A DNA stretch of 59,773 bases. Origin: Branchiostoma floridae. Lineage: Eukaryota > Chordata > Leptocardii > Amphioxiformes > Branchiostomatidae. Below the pieces are notes generated by a model that was given only the letters and a program-made list of their open reading frames with translations, was not told where the DNA came from and ran no database searches. Made by a program: the position numbers and the translations under genes. Shown piece after piece: positions 51,701 through 59,773 of the stretch. Positions within the stretch are counted from its first letter, which is position 1; the number at the start of each line of letters is the position of its first letter. Location: contig NC_049981.1 in the NCBI RefSeq assembly GCF_000003815.2, positions 15,486,106 through 15,545,878 of the forward strand, given 5' to 3'.

Positions 51701-54700
51701 TGTTCTGAACGGAAGGCTGGAGCCACTTGGTACTGTAGAGGTAGGAATGACACTTCCTTTGATAGATACTTTACATTGTACATCTGACATACATGTAACT
51801 CTCCTATTGCTGCCAGGTATTCTAACATTGCCACATTAAAACAACAATGGTGCTATTGAGGCCTTTGGAGAGTGTTTTGAACATCTGGGTATCTGAGGTG
51901 TGCATACCTCGTGGGTTACTGATGTTGCATCTGTAAACCTATATTTGGGTACCAGGGGGAATAATGATAGTGATGGTAGTACACAAATTGTAAAGTGTTA
52001 TTCACTTGAGGAGCTGGGTTGGTGTTAGGCTATGTTATGTTTTGAAGAGCCCCCTAGTGATGCAATTTATCACTGCACCTTGAATAGCTGGTGCATGTAC
52101 TGTACATGAGAAAAAAGAGCTTTTAAACCATTTATATCAACTACATATCTTGGATACTTTAGCTTCATTAGCTACTGTACAAGATTCACCTCTTACTCTT
52201 CAACAGAATTGATTTAGGTGTTAATAACTTTGTAAAAATAAATGCTTTTTGTGTTTTGTCAGGGATTTACTGCAGAGCTGGGAGCAAGCAGTGCCCACGG
52301 TTCGTTCTGTCCGCGACACGTGAAGATGAACGTCCAAGCTGAATTCTACGGAGTGTCTGATGACCATGCACCTTCACCATACTCAGTAAGTACAATGTAC
52401 CATCATGTCTTTTACAACATGTACAGAATGTCTTTCTACTACAATCCGATCTATTTATCATTCAAACATGGGATATTTAATTTTCTACTACATACAGAGT
52501 AGAAAGTAGCTAGCACAACCTGGATAAGAAATAGTGCTACTTCAAAGTTTTCCTTTTCCTAATATTCTTTTGAATGCAGTTTGATTAATTAGTTGTATAA
52601 ATATAAATAATTGTTGCAATAGGCACTCAAGCACTAGAATGAAATCATCATTTATGATTTCTTGAGAAATGTGATTTCCTTTTATATAAGAAAGCTTTAT
52701 TGGCATATTTCAGTAGGGTTTATCAGGTTGTCTAATGATGTTTGTATGTGATTTGTTGTAGGGTATTATTAGTCTGGATGGTTTGGGGAAGAAAGGATAC
52801 CAGGTTCCCAAGAAGGGGACATTGCAACTGGTAAGTCAGCTACAAATGTACACACTGTACAGGGATGAAGGTGAGGCATTCAGGTAGAGCATTGTGTAAT
52901 ACAATACGGCCGCCCCCCCCGGAAAATATGTTGGGGGGGTGTCGCCCCCCAGAAAAGCAAGCTGAAACCTTGTGTATTTTTTGATGATGGAAATTTCATT
53001 AAATCAAGCTAGTCTAACGGCAAAATTTACCCGCAAAAATGCAAGAATTGGCGTTTCAGAGAGTCACGATTTCAAAATTTCGCCAGACCTCCCTTGTGAT
53101 GGCCCGCGTCTTCGGCGCAGGACAATATGTTGCGGGAGTGTCGCTCTCAAAAATCTTTTAAACTGAATTTAACTATCGTACTTAGCTTAGTTTATAAGCA
53201 GAATGTGGCCCCCAAATGCAGGAAATGACGTTTCAGACGGTCAAGATTTCAAAATTTTCTCCGGACCTCCCTAGTGATAACTTGCACCTCGGGCACTCAC
53301 AATGACATGGTGAAAATTTGTGTGGGTCATCGCCCTTAAACAATTTCTTTCTTTGACAAAAATGGCATTAGATTTAGCATCGTCTGCCAGCTAAATTTGT
53401 CCCTAAAAATACAGGAAATGGCATTTCAGTGAGTGCAGATTTCAGAATTTTCCCAGACCAACCTTGCGACAGCTCGCACCTTCGGCACTTGAAATCATGA
53501 AAATATTTTGGGGGCATCGCCCTCGCTACTAAAAACCATGTGTCTTTCTTACAGAATTGCCATTAAACTTAGCTTAGTCTGGCAGCAAAATTTGCCCGTC
53601 AAAACGCAGGAAACTGCGTTTTAGAGGGTCAAGATTTCAAATTTTCCCGTGGGAGCATGCCCCCGGACCCCTCTAGGATTGTCGCGCCGGAGGCGCGACG
53701 GGTGCTACATGTGCTGCAAAATTCTGTCAGTAAAGTTCGCCCCCCCCCCATACGAAATTTGCTGCCGCCGCCTCTGAACTGAGAAACAATTCTCTAAACA
53801 GTCAATATTTCACATAGCATACACTGTCTTTCATCAGTAACTGAGAAAATAAACTTTCATCTGTGACTGAGAAAGTAACACTAATTGTCAAAGGTAGTGG
53901 ATGCTGTTTGAAACATTTGGCTCTTTGGAGAATCAAATCTTATTAATGGCGTTCTCTAAATGTCTCATAGTCAATGCAAAAGCTTCAAATGCTTGTTATA
54001 CAATAGGATGTGATGTGATGCACTTTGATGACAATCATTAGTATTATCGAGGCATGAATGTACAATAAAGGTCTTTCATTCATTCATTCATTATTCCACG
54101 CTTTTCTTTGTTTATCTTTTTTTTTTTTTTACAATTTGTTCATTTGTATCAGCTTATACTTGCTGAGAACTTGTGTAGATATAGGCATCAATAGTTGCCT
54201 CTTCTGCACAAAGTCAATTAACTACGATGCTATTTCCCCCAGACTCTGTTCAACCCCCACCGCACGGTTGTGAAGATGTTTGTGGTACAGTATGACCTGG
54301 TGGACATGCCGCCTAACTGCCAGACCTTCCTGCGCCAGCGCACCTACTATGTCCCCGCACACTTCACCAGCGAAGACATCAAGGCTGAGGGACTCACGCC
54401 CAGATATGTCGTCCATCTAAGGTGAGTCAGTTTTGGCGACACCTCATCCCCGTCCGTCTCCAACAAATGAAGCCTTATGCTAGTTATAATCTCCTTGCTT
54501 AGCTTTGTAATACCTACTGGAAATCCAGGCTTTTTTCTTGCTAACATTTTACCTAGTACTAAGCCCTATTTTATTTCCATCCTGCAAAATTGCAAGTAAT
54601 TAGGATCATTTTTAGTGTAATCAGAAATGTTTTTTTCTGGAAGTAGAATTTGGGTATTTCAAGCTTTAAAAGGCTATGTGTAGAAGGCCAATCTCACCTC

Positions 54701-55394
54701 AGTCAAAACATAGAAATGTAAAACAAAAACAAAAACATAGATACAAAAATGGAACAAACTCTCTTGTATCTGTTTTAACAGCTATTTTGATGGGCCAGGG
54801 CTCGAAATTCATTTTTGGGATTAGGTGCACTGGTGCACCCAGCTTAAAAAATTGGGTGCACCAAAAAATTTTTGGGTGCACCACTTAAATTTAAGTAATA
54901 ACCTAAGAATAAAACTTAGTTACAAGTTATCAAATTCTTGAACAAGTACCATGACACACATTTTATTATCTTTCTAACACTAACATGTCAAGAATATGAT
55001 GTATACTTAGTAAATTGATATCTTTACATAGATAAAACTAAAAATATTTGGGTGCACCCTGTGCACCCACAGAAAATAATTGGGTGCACAGCTCCAATTT
55101 TGGGTGCACCTGGGTGCACATGCACCCAGTATTTCGAGCCCTGTGGGCTGTCTACATTGGTTTGTTGTGCAGAAATATTGACTGTCTAGCGATGAATGAA
55201 AATCAATGTTTTTTTTTCTTATTGTTTATCTTTATAGATTTGCAAGTTCCAAGTCTGGAAGGATCTACCTCCACAAGGACATCCGCTTATTGTTCGCTCG
55301 TCAGCGGTATGACGTCGATGCTGGCATGACCAACTACGAGTTAAAGTCTTTCACCGAAGTCCCCAAGAATCCGCACTTTTCACCCAAAAAGTGA
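30749..55394 (+). CDS. ATOS: Atossa/FAM214 homologue, nuclear regulator; twelve coding exons
   Basis: Exons 30749-30764, 44162-44343, 46679-46872, 47638-47763, 48531-50106, 50482-50622, 51078-51163, 51578-51740, 52263-52385, 52762-52830, 54243-54421, 55238-55394; one frame, 1003 residues (human ATOSA is of similar size). Drosophila Atossa is a nuclear protein that raises expression of metabolic enzymes; vertebrates have ATOSA and ATOSB (FAM214A/B). An acidic DPYELFVDIGMLVTDGR segment near residues 18-34 precedes a conserved RTEGKHCPPPAG region. Exons 3-4 form a Cys- and helix-rich block (about 67-173). Exon 5 (173-698) is Ser/Pro/Glu-rich and probably disordered. Exons 8-12 hold the conserved domain (DUF4210, LLGNFEESVLNGRLEPLGTVEGF) and the C-terminal block (YRVP-like GYQVPKKGTLQLTLFNP, SKSGRIYLHKDIRLLF, ELKSFTEVPKNPHFSP). 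Exon 1 encodes only five whole codons and was placed by frame, donor and promoter context, so it is less sure than the rest. Confidence 0.92.
32440..32573 (+). repeat. Repeat family 4 copy
   Basis: TTCATGACAAGAAATTGATT, AATGACAGATTTAACAAGG, CAATGAGTGGGATGGAAAAT and AAATCTGGAGACA, matching 28380-28520. Confidence 0.7.
32776..32847. mobile_element. 72-bp foldback element with 9-bp target duplication
   Basis: Arms start TAGCCTGGGT and end ACCCAGGCTA and continue inward through GGTACCATCCTAT and its inverse to CTACCGG/CCGGTAG, so the element is almost one hairpin. TCAAGAATG lies on both sides (32767-32775 and 32848-32856). A related arm is at 30-46. Confidence 0.85.
34283..34620. repeat. GC-richer island with inverted GATATC motifs, probable element
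   Basis: TTTACCGATATC near 34340 and GATATCGTAAAGG near 34573 are inverse to each other. Inside are the hairpin CCCGAAGTCGGGA (34465) and GTCCGGACC. Composition differs from the surrounding AT-rich intron. The 77-residue frame at 34283-34516 has no recognisable family. Confidence 0.45.
35452..35655. mobile_element. Miniature inverted-repeat element, degenerate copy
   Basis: The left arm (AAAGGTGAGGTACGTAACC) has lost its tip. The right arm GGTTACCTCACAGATAAAGG ends in TGAGCTAG. Core arms match the copies at 6837-7015 and 29847-30032. Confidence 0.6.
36748..37131. mobile_element. Inverted-repeat structure ending at the assembly gap
   Basis: TGGCCGCCATCTTGGATC at 36748-36765 and its exact inverse GATCCAAGATGGCGGCCA at 37114-37131, with a few further paired bases. 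The second arm touches the first N. Between them is a CpG-rich, non-coding segment. Confidence 0.6.
37132..37389. other. Assembly gap (258 N)
   Basis: Unresolved bases. Frames spanning it are meaningless. It adjoins an 18-bp inverted repeat, which may explain the failed assembly. Confidence 1.
39847..39863. repeat. CT microsatellite
   Basis: Short uninterrupted (CT)n in ATOS intron 1. Confidence 0.9.
41573..41601. repeat. Perfect 14-bp-arm palindrome
   Basis: AAGGACGTTATATC, one T, then GATATAACGTCCTT. A diverged relative is at 7844-7870. Confidence 0.85.
43985..44080 (+). mobile_element. SINE 3' fragment just before ATOS exon 2
   Basis: GTGTGGCCCAGGGCTACAGA, GAGATGGGTGCCACCC and TGTGCGGGACGGACCAA match in order the segment at 50980-51065. 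It lies about 80 bases upstream of the exon 2 acceptor. Confidence 0.6.
45158..46227. mobile_element. 1070-bp element with 19-bp perfect inverted ends
   Basis: CGGGGGCCGCCCTAAGATG (45158-45176) and its exact inverse at 46209-46227. At the left end GCCCTAAGATG occurs twice (45166-45176 and 45183-45193). Beyond the tips both arms continue (CCCAGATTTTTT on the left, AAAAAATCGGG on the right). Inside, the minus strand is open 45874-45548 for 108 residues with CASC and CTECGG cysteine pairs, and the plus strand 45174-45488 for 104. Neither is recognised. It lies in ATOS intron 2. Confidence 0.8.
47020..47425 (+). repeat. Repeat family 3, two units
   Basis: Core GGCGTTTCAGAGGGTCTAGA near 47053 and its relative GTGTTTTAGAGGGTTTAGA near 47251, about 198 bases apart. 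Ends with GGGGGTGCATGCCCCCGGAC and CCTCCAGCCTTCGGC blocks. It lies in ATOS intron 3. Confidence 0.8.
50980..51065 (+). mobile_element. SINE 3' fragment just before ATOS exon 7
   Basis: GTGTGGCTCAAGAGCTATTG, GTGAGCACCACC and TTGGTGCGGGAAGGACTAAC match the segment at 43985-44080. It ends about 13 bases before the exon 7 acceptor. Confidence 0.6.
51305..51500 (+). repeat. Degenerate GTA/TAG trinucleotide tract
   Basis: About 190 bases of interrupted GTA repeats in ATOS intron 7, ending about 80 bases before exon 8. Confidence 0.85.
52905..53770 (+). repeat. Repeat family 3, four-unit array
   Basis: Core segments (TTGGCGTTTCAGAGAGTC and relatives) begin near 53042, 53218, 53412 and 53606, giving periods of about 176, 194 and 194 bases. 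CCCCCC tracts bound the array at 52913 and 53740, and a GGGAGCATGCCCCCGGACCC block lies near its right end. It lies in ATOS intron 10. Confidence 0.85.
54796..55143. mobile_element. 348-bp element with CAGGGCTCGAAAT ends
   Basis: 13-bp perfect inverted ends (54796-54808, 55131-55143). TGGGC lies directly outside each end (54791-54795, 55144-55148). Inside, GGGTGCAC recurs many times in both orientations. CAGGG tips are common in hAT elements, but those make 8-bp duplications, so the class is uncertain. It lies in ATOS intron 11. Confidence 0.8.
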
Positions 55395-55704
55395 GGGGCT
55401 TCAATGCATCGTGCCCCTCTACATTTTGCTAAAGCAGATAGAAGTTAAAGGATAGATGTTAAAGACCAGTTTGAATGGTGCAAATGTATGAAGACAAGAC
55501 AAAAACATCTTGGTAAACGAAAGATTAATTTGTGTGGGTCCAATAGGAAAAGAGTGGTAACTAGTTGCTGCATTTTGCACATGAAGTATAAATATAATTG
55601 TGCTGTGCAAGTCACTAAATAAGGGACCACGTTGCATGTTAACAATGGCAATCAGTAGGGAAAACTGTGGAATCAATAAGTGTTAGATTGAAATAAGAAA
55701 CAAA

Positions 55705-55710
55705 AATAAA
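55705..55710 (+). terminator. Candidate poly(A) signal of ATOS
   Basis: AATAAA about 310 bases after the ATOS stop codon. Other AT-rich candidates follow, so the real 3' end is uncertain. Confidence 0.4.
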
Positions 55711-57680
55711 CCATTGTGAAAACAAAATATCAACATCTTTTTAAAAAATCTATATCTCTGTATTTGTTGAAATTGACAAATTGATTTTACATTGAGACCT
55801 ATAATTACTGTTTTTAAGATTAATTTTCAGTATGTTTCCAAGTAAGGCTGGTAGAAGTATTAGTGTTACGTTATAATTCTAGTGAAAAGGACAGAGAAGT
55901 TTTTTGTGATACATTGTATTTATACGTTTGTTTCTATGTTTCATATTTATTGTATACTGTTCTGTTTCTGTTACCTCATAAGCTTGCATACTGATATAGA
56001 GAAGTAGCTTAAGGCTTGAAAACAAACTTGAAGCCTTTGCTTTTCAGTCAAAAATATGTCCGTACATTTACAGTGATGTTTCTCTAGACTTAACACTTCT
56101 TGGACTATTCCATTGAAAAGGAGGGCAGTCAGGCAAAATGGATGTGGTCAGCCGGCACGCCATGACCTGAATCGAACAGTTTTCGAGCAGGTTTTCTATG
56201 CAGTTCGAATTGTTCCGCGGTCTCGCTTCTCGCGCGGCAGGTGGATGGAATTTCATCCGAGTTTTACAGCTGCTTTAGACCTGATTGCAGGCCTTTTTAC
56301 CAAGATTGCGTTATATGTGTCATAGAGAAATATCCTGTAATCTCGATATGATCCTTTTTTTTTGGTTTTTATAGCTATCATGTCTAGTTTCCTGATCATA
56401 TTTGTTACAAAGTGAAATTGGCAAATTGGTGGTGCCATTATGAGCTAAATTTTCAACGAATTTGAATTTCGGGGCAAATGCATTACGCTAAAGTCACCTG
56501 ATTTTGGGTCGTATTTGTTACAGGAAAATGATACACAGTCAGTTCAAAATCTATATGAGCTAAAAGGAGGCTAAAACGCTGTGAATGACTTCAAATTAAA
56601 AAGATATGCAGTTGTATACTCCAGCGACAAGCTTTCTTGTGAGGGGTGTTGACGCCCGGAGTCATGGAACGGACTTCTTTCTCTCGCGGAAGGAAAAGAA
56701 AACTGCATAGAACTCTTGGCATGGCGTGGCGGCTGTGGTGAGAGAATAATTTGATTTTGGAGGAAAAGTTTAAGAGATGAAACAGGAAGGGGTTTGAAAC
56801 ATGTTAAATGGCTCCCCTTTTCAGTTTTTGAAATTGTATAGCCCTTAACAATCTGTTATACATGAAGAAACAACATGACGTTACTTGTGATTGTGAACAC
56901 ACTTCTAACAAAATGGCAAAAGCAAATTTCAGATTCAATGCTTATGTTGGTTTCAGAACATGTCTCAAAGATGTGTTGCTGGTTTCTATTTCTTATGAAT
57001 CATTTATTAATTTATTTCTGTGTCTTTCCACCCTTCTCGTGATCTGTCCATTTTGTAACTGCACTTAGGAGGTTCTTTAGGCCGGAAAAATAACCCTCCT
57101 TTGAACAGTAATTTCTTAACACGTGTCACAGATATTATATTTCCTAATGCACCGAAGATTTTTTGCTTATTTATTGACATGGACATACATTTAATTCAAT
57201 TGTCCAGAGAGAGAAATACATTTTCACATTTGTAGAAATCCTTATAATCATAAAAATGTGAATGTTATTTATAGTAGAGTTAAAGAGTTATAACACACTT
57301 GTACAACTGCACACTTGTATTCATATTTCTCTCCCCAATAGTCCAGTTCATGGTTTGAACTATGCATTTGTAAGGTCAAAGGTGAAAGGATATAAACTGT
57401 TTTTGTCTAGACCGGGCCTGATACATGTTCAGACATGTTTGTTAATGTCACAGGGGTCTTTACTTTGATGTATGTCACATGCATGCTCAGCTCAAACTGT
57501 GAACCAGCCTATAGGGCATGTTGTGAGTGACTAAAGTGGTGGTGGTAGTGGCAACAGTGGTTGGGACAGGTTAGTGAGTGGAATTATTGCAGTGTATGCA
57601 GATGTGCAAGAAAATAATAAAAAGGCCTTGTCAGACACAGACACCATATTAGGTAATGGGTGTGCCTATGCATTGACATC
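55711..57680. other. Downstream of ATOS, no convincing gene
   Basis: AT-rich, with a GC-richer patch at 56110-56290 (70-residue frame, unrecognised) and another at 56640-56740, where an ATG-initiated 74-base frame (56664-56737) ends at a GTGAGA donor. I do not call either as a gene. Confidence 0.4.
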
Positions 57681-57683
57681 AGT

Positions 57684-57818
57684 ATGGTAGCCTTGCATGT
57701 AGAAGTGACACTAGTGAGCATTGACTGTAGTTGTGGAAGTGACACAAGGATGGTAGTTGTAAAAGTGACACCAGTGTGGTAGCCTTTAGTGTACAAAGCA
57801 GTTGAAGTGATACTAGGC
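57684..57818 (+). repeat. Degenerate minisatellite
   Basis: Four imperfect units share TGGTAG..TTG...AGAAGTGACACTAG-like words (GAAGTGACAC, AAAGTGACACC, GAAGTGATACTAG). Confidence 0.6.
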
Positions 57819-58373
57819 AACCAGACTGTTGTCACTTTCTTCTTGAATACAGGAACAAAAGGGTAACGTTATTTACTGGGAAGATTGTAACGTTAAGTTA
57901 ATTCTTTCTATCAAAGTGATCTAGTGAATGTATTCCCATTGAAGCTACTAATTTCCTCTCGACGAAAACATCTCATTGGCAAGCAACAATCAGGGCAATC
58001 AGCCTTTTTTCTGCATTTCATAGGCGTTCCTAAGCGAAGTAAAAGAGAATGACGCAAAGGCAATATCGCCAATACGATTTTACATTGATTATTCCATAGC
58101 TTTATTCAATTAAATAAATGCTACATATTCACCGGAGCGTCATACTAACTGCACATCACTCGTTGAACAAATACAACGTTATAGTGATTTTGTCTATTAT
58201 CTATGAAAATATTCAATTTTGCACTGTGAGATGTTTGGATCATTCAACGATTAATACTATGATGTGCAAGTGTGTCAGGACTGAAAATATGTCTCCGCCG
58301 GTCTACTGATTTTTTTCAAGTCCGTTTTTTCTGGACCAGTCCGACAAAAAAAAACGTTTTGTACGGTACTCAC

Positions 58374-58460
58374 CCGTAATCCGACGCATTATGCTCTCTT
58401 TTCCCGCGTATTCTGAACCAAACTGGCCGAGGAAGATTTGGCGCCAAGCCGGAATAGATT
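58374..58460 (-). promoter_or_regulatory. E2F-type site pair with possible minus-strand first exon
   Basis: TTTTCCCGCG (58399-58408) and the perfect palindrome TTGGCGCCAA (58438-58447) are consensus-like E2F sites. Just downstream on the minus strand, ATG at 58389 starts a 16-base frame (MRRIT plus one base) that ends in a GTGAGT donor at 58373. No downstream exon is recognised toward 55.4 kb, so the exon is only a candidate. Confidence 0.3.
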
Positions 58461-58689
58461 AGTGTTAGAATTTGGTTTGCGGTCGGGTTAGAGTTTTAAT
58501 AGGGTTAGCCTCCGCATCGCGACCCATTTTTCCAAAATTCACTCAGACACCCCGCGAGTGTGACGCACTTCTTCAGTCCCCTCAGGTATACTGGAAACTC
58601 CGAAGTGAGTGTTGGGGCATAGTTGGCAGGGGAAGGTTTATGTACGCGCTACCATGGCGGAAGGAGGTATTTTGAAGTAGTTAATGACG

Positions 58690-58975
58690 TCTATCTATGG
58701 CCTAGCGGTTAGGCTAGCGGACGTGGGATAAAGAGGTCACGGTTTGTCAGATGTTGTGTTCTTGAGGAAAGCACATAAGTCATAACAACACAACTTTCCT
58801 CACTCCATACCCAGGTGTAAAGATGGGTACCTGGCTTCTGTTGGGGAGGTAAAGGCGGGGGTAGAGGGTTGGGATCTGCCTCCTAATACCATGCCCCAGA
58901 AACAGTGAATAACAACCCACTGCCCCTACGTTCTGAAAATGCATATGGGACCTTAACCTTACTTTAACTTGTTGG
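58690..58975 (+). mobile_element. tRNA-derived SINE
   Basis: A-box-like GGCCTAGCGGTTAGGCTAGC, then AACTTTCCTCACTCCATACC, AGATGGGTACCTGGCTTC, GGGGAGGTAAAGG, TAATACCATGCCCCAGAAAC and AACAACCCACTGCCCC. It has the same block order as the minus-strand copy at 14505-14765. Confidence 0.75.
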
Positions 58976-59346
58976 TTGGTGTGTCGATTGGTTGAGAAAC
59001 GGTGTAATTCAGAAGTTACAAAGTGAATATGTTGACTTGTTTCATAAACTAAACCATAAACTGAAACTCCAGTGTTGTTATCAATGTTGTAATCATGTCG
59101 TTCTCCTCATAACATATATGGAAACGTAATCATAACATGACACAAAGCGCACGGCTGGTTCGCTAAATTTTGTTTAGGTCATGTTACAAGTAATTTGATT
59201 ATATGGAGAACATTTCCTCTCGGACCCCCCAAACTGGTGCGAGCGTGCGAATAAGAAAAGTTTGGCAAAAAAGTTGCCTTCATAATGAAATCTATGTGGC
59301 CATGAAGTTGAACAAATGCACAAACACACAGAGTACCAAAAAGTAC

Positions 59347-59376
59347 AGTATGTTGAACGTTTTTTTTTTTTTTTTT
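59347..59376. repeat. Poly-T tract
   Basis: A run of about 17 T within 59359-59376, possibly the tail of a reversed retrocopy or simple sequence. Confidence 0.7.
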
Positions 59377-59648
59377 GCAAACGGCAGATCCATATAATCA
59401 AATCAGACATCGCAAAGAAGCGCTGTTAAACATCCTAGAACAACTCAGGAAGATGTAGGTACTTGTTAGGGGATTTTTCTTCTCTAGACTGCGGAAAATG
59501 CTGCTGGGGTTTACCAGTTATCGACGTTTGATAAGGAAGCGATCAAGGACAGTTGGTCTTCCGGCAGGTATCCAAAAACAGGTCAACCAATAAAAGGGTA
59601 CTTCCTGTAGTCTCCTGAAGAAACATGGTCTTAACTTCCGGTACAAGG

Positions 59649-59773
59649 TATATATAAGACTCCGCAGTTCTGAACAGTTTTAATACCATTGCCACGGTTC
59701 TTTGTCGCATTCTTCAAGCTACAACAGACGCCGTAGAACTTCAACCGTAAGTAGTCTATTCTTCCTACTTTTT
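59649..59773 (+). promoter_or_regulatory. TATA promoter and non-coding first exon of a gene cut by the window end
   Basis: TATATATAAG at 59649-59658 is a strong TATA box. A start site would be expected near 59680. Sequence to 59746 has no useful ATG and ends CAACC before GTAAGT (59747-59752), a near-perfect donor. A spliced 5' UTR exon on the plus strand fits. The gene itself lies beyond the window. Confidence 0.55.

Noticed and set aside
56113-56325. 70-residue frame in a GC-richer patch after ATOS
   Set aside because: No recognisable domain or splice signals; could be an old element but I see no clear ends.
56664-56737. ATG-initiated basic frame ending at GTGAGA, possible first exon
   Set aside because: Plausible donor but no acceptor or second exon could be found, and the composition is ambiguous.

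Overview
The window is animal nuclear DNA: four multi-exon genes with GT-AG introns of a few hundred bases to 13 kb, in an AT-rich background full of short non-autonomous repeats, microsatellites and one assembly gap (N at 37132-37389). Gene families, repeat style and intron sizes suggest an invertebrate deuterostome, most likely a cephalochordate (amphioxus, Branchiostoma). That assignment is inference, because no species-diagnostic locus is present.

Layout. (1) 4354-12431, plus strand: seven coding exons of a 229-residue four-transmembrane protein that resembles the LAPTM4/5 lysosomal family. (2) 17329-24647, minus strand: twelve coding exons of ferrochelatase (FECH, 425 residues), the last enzyme of haem synthesis, with catalytic and iron-sulphur ligands intact. 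(3) 25855-29132, plus strand: four exons of a 489-residue SLC16 (monocarboxylate transporter) family protein, head to head with FECH across about 1.2 kb. (4) 30749-55394, plus strand: twelve coding exons of an atossa/FAM214 homologue (ATOS, 1003 residues), a nuclear regulator; its first intron is 13.4 kb and holds the gap. At the right edge, a TATA box and a splice donor (59649-59752) look like the start of a further plus-strand gene cut off by the window end. An E2F-type CpG-rich segment near 58.4 kb may be another promoter.

How the genes relate. They look like independent single genes. FECH and the SLC16 gene are divergent and could share promoter elements; the LAPTM-like gene and FECH converge across 4.9 kb. 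Links such as lysosome/haem/transport or mitochondrial metabolism (Drosophila Atossa is known to raise mitochondrial energy metabolism) would be speculation.

Between and inside the genes lie many mobile-element remnants: a dispersed repeat carrying octamer-plus-homeodomain motifs (300-1430 and four other sites), arrays with a 175-200 bp period (10256-10800, 47020-47425, 52905-53770), tRNA-derived SINEs, and several inverted-repeat elements with readable ends. The best are a 72-bp foldback with a perfect 9-bp target duplication, a TTAA-flanked 524-bp element, a 348-bp element with 13-bp inverted ends, and a 1070-bp element with 19-bp ends. Decayed copies of one FECH exon lie in the neighbouring FECH intron. 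I found no autonomous transposase, CRISPR array, operon or bacterial-type system.
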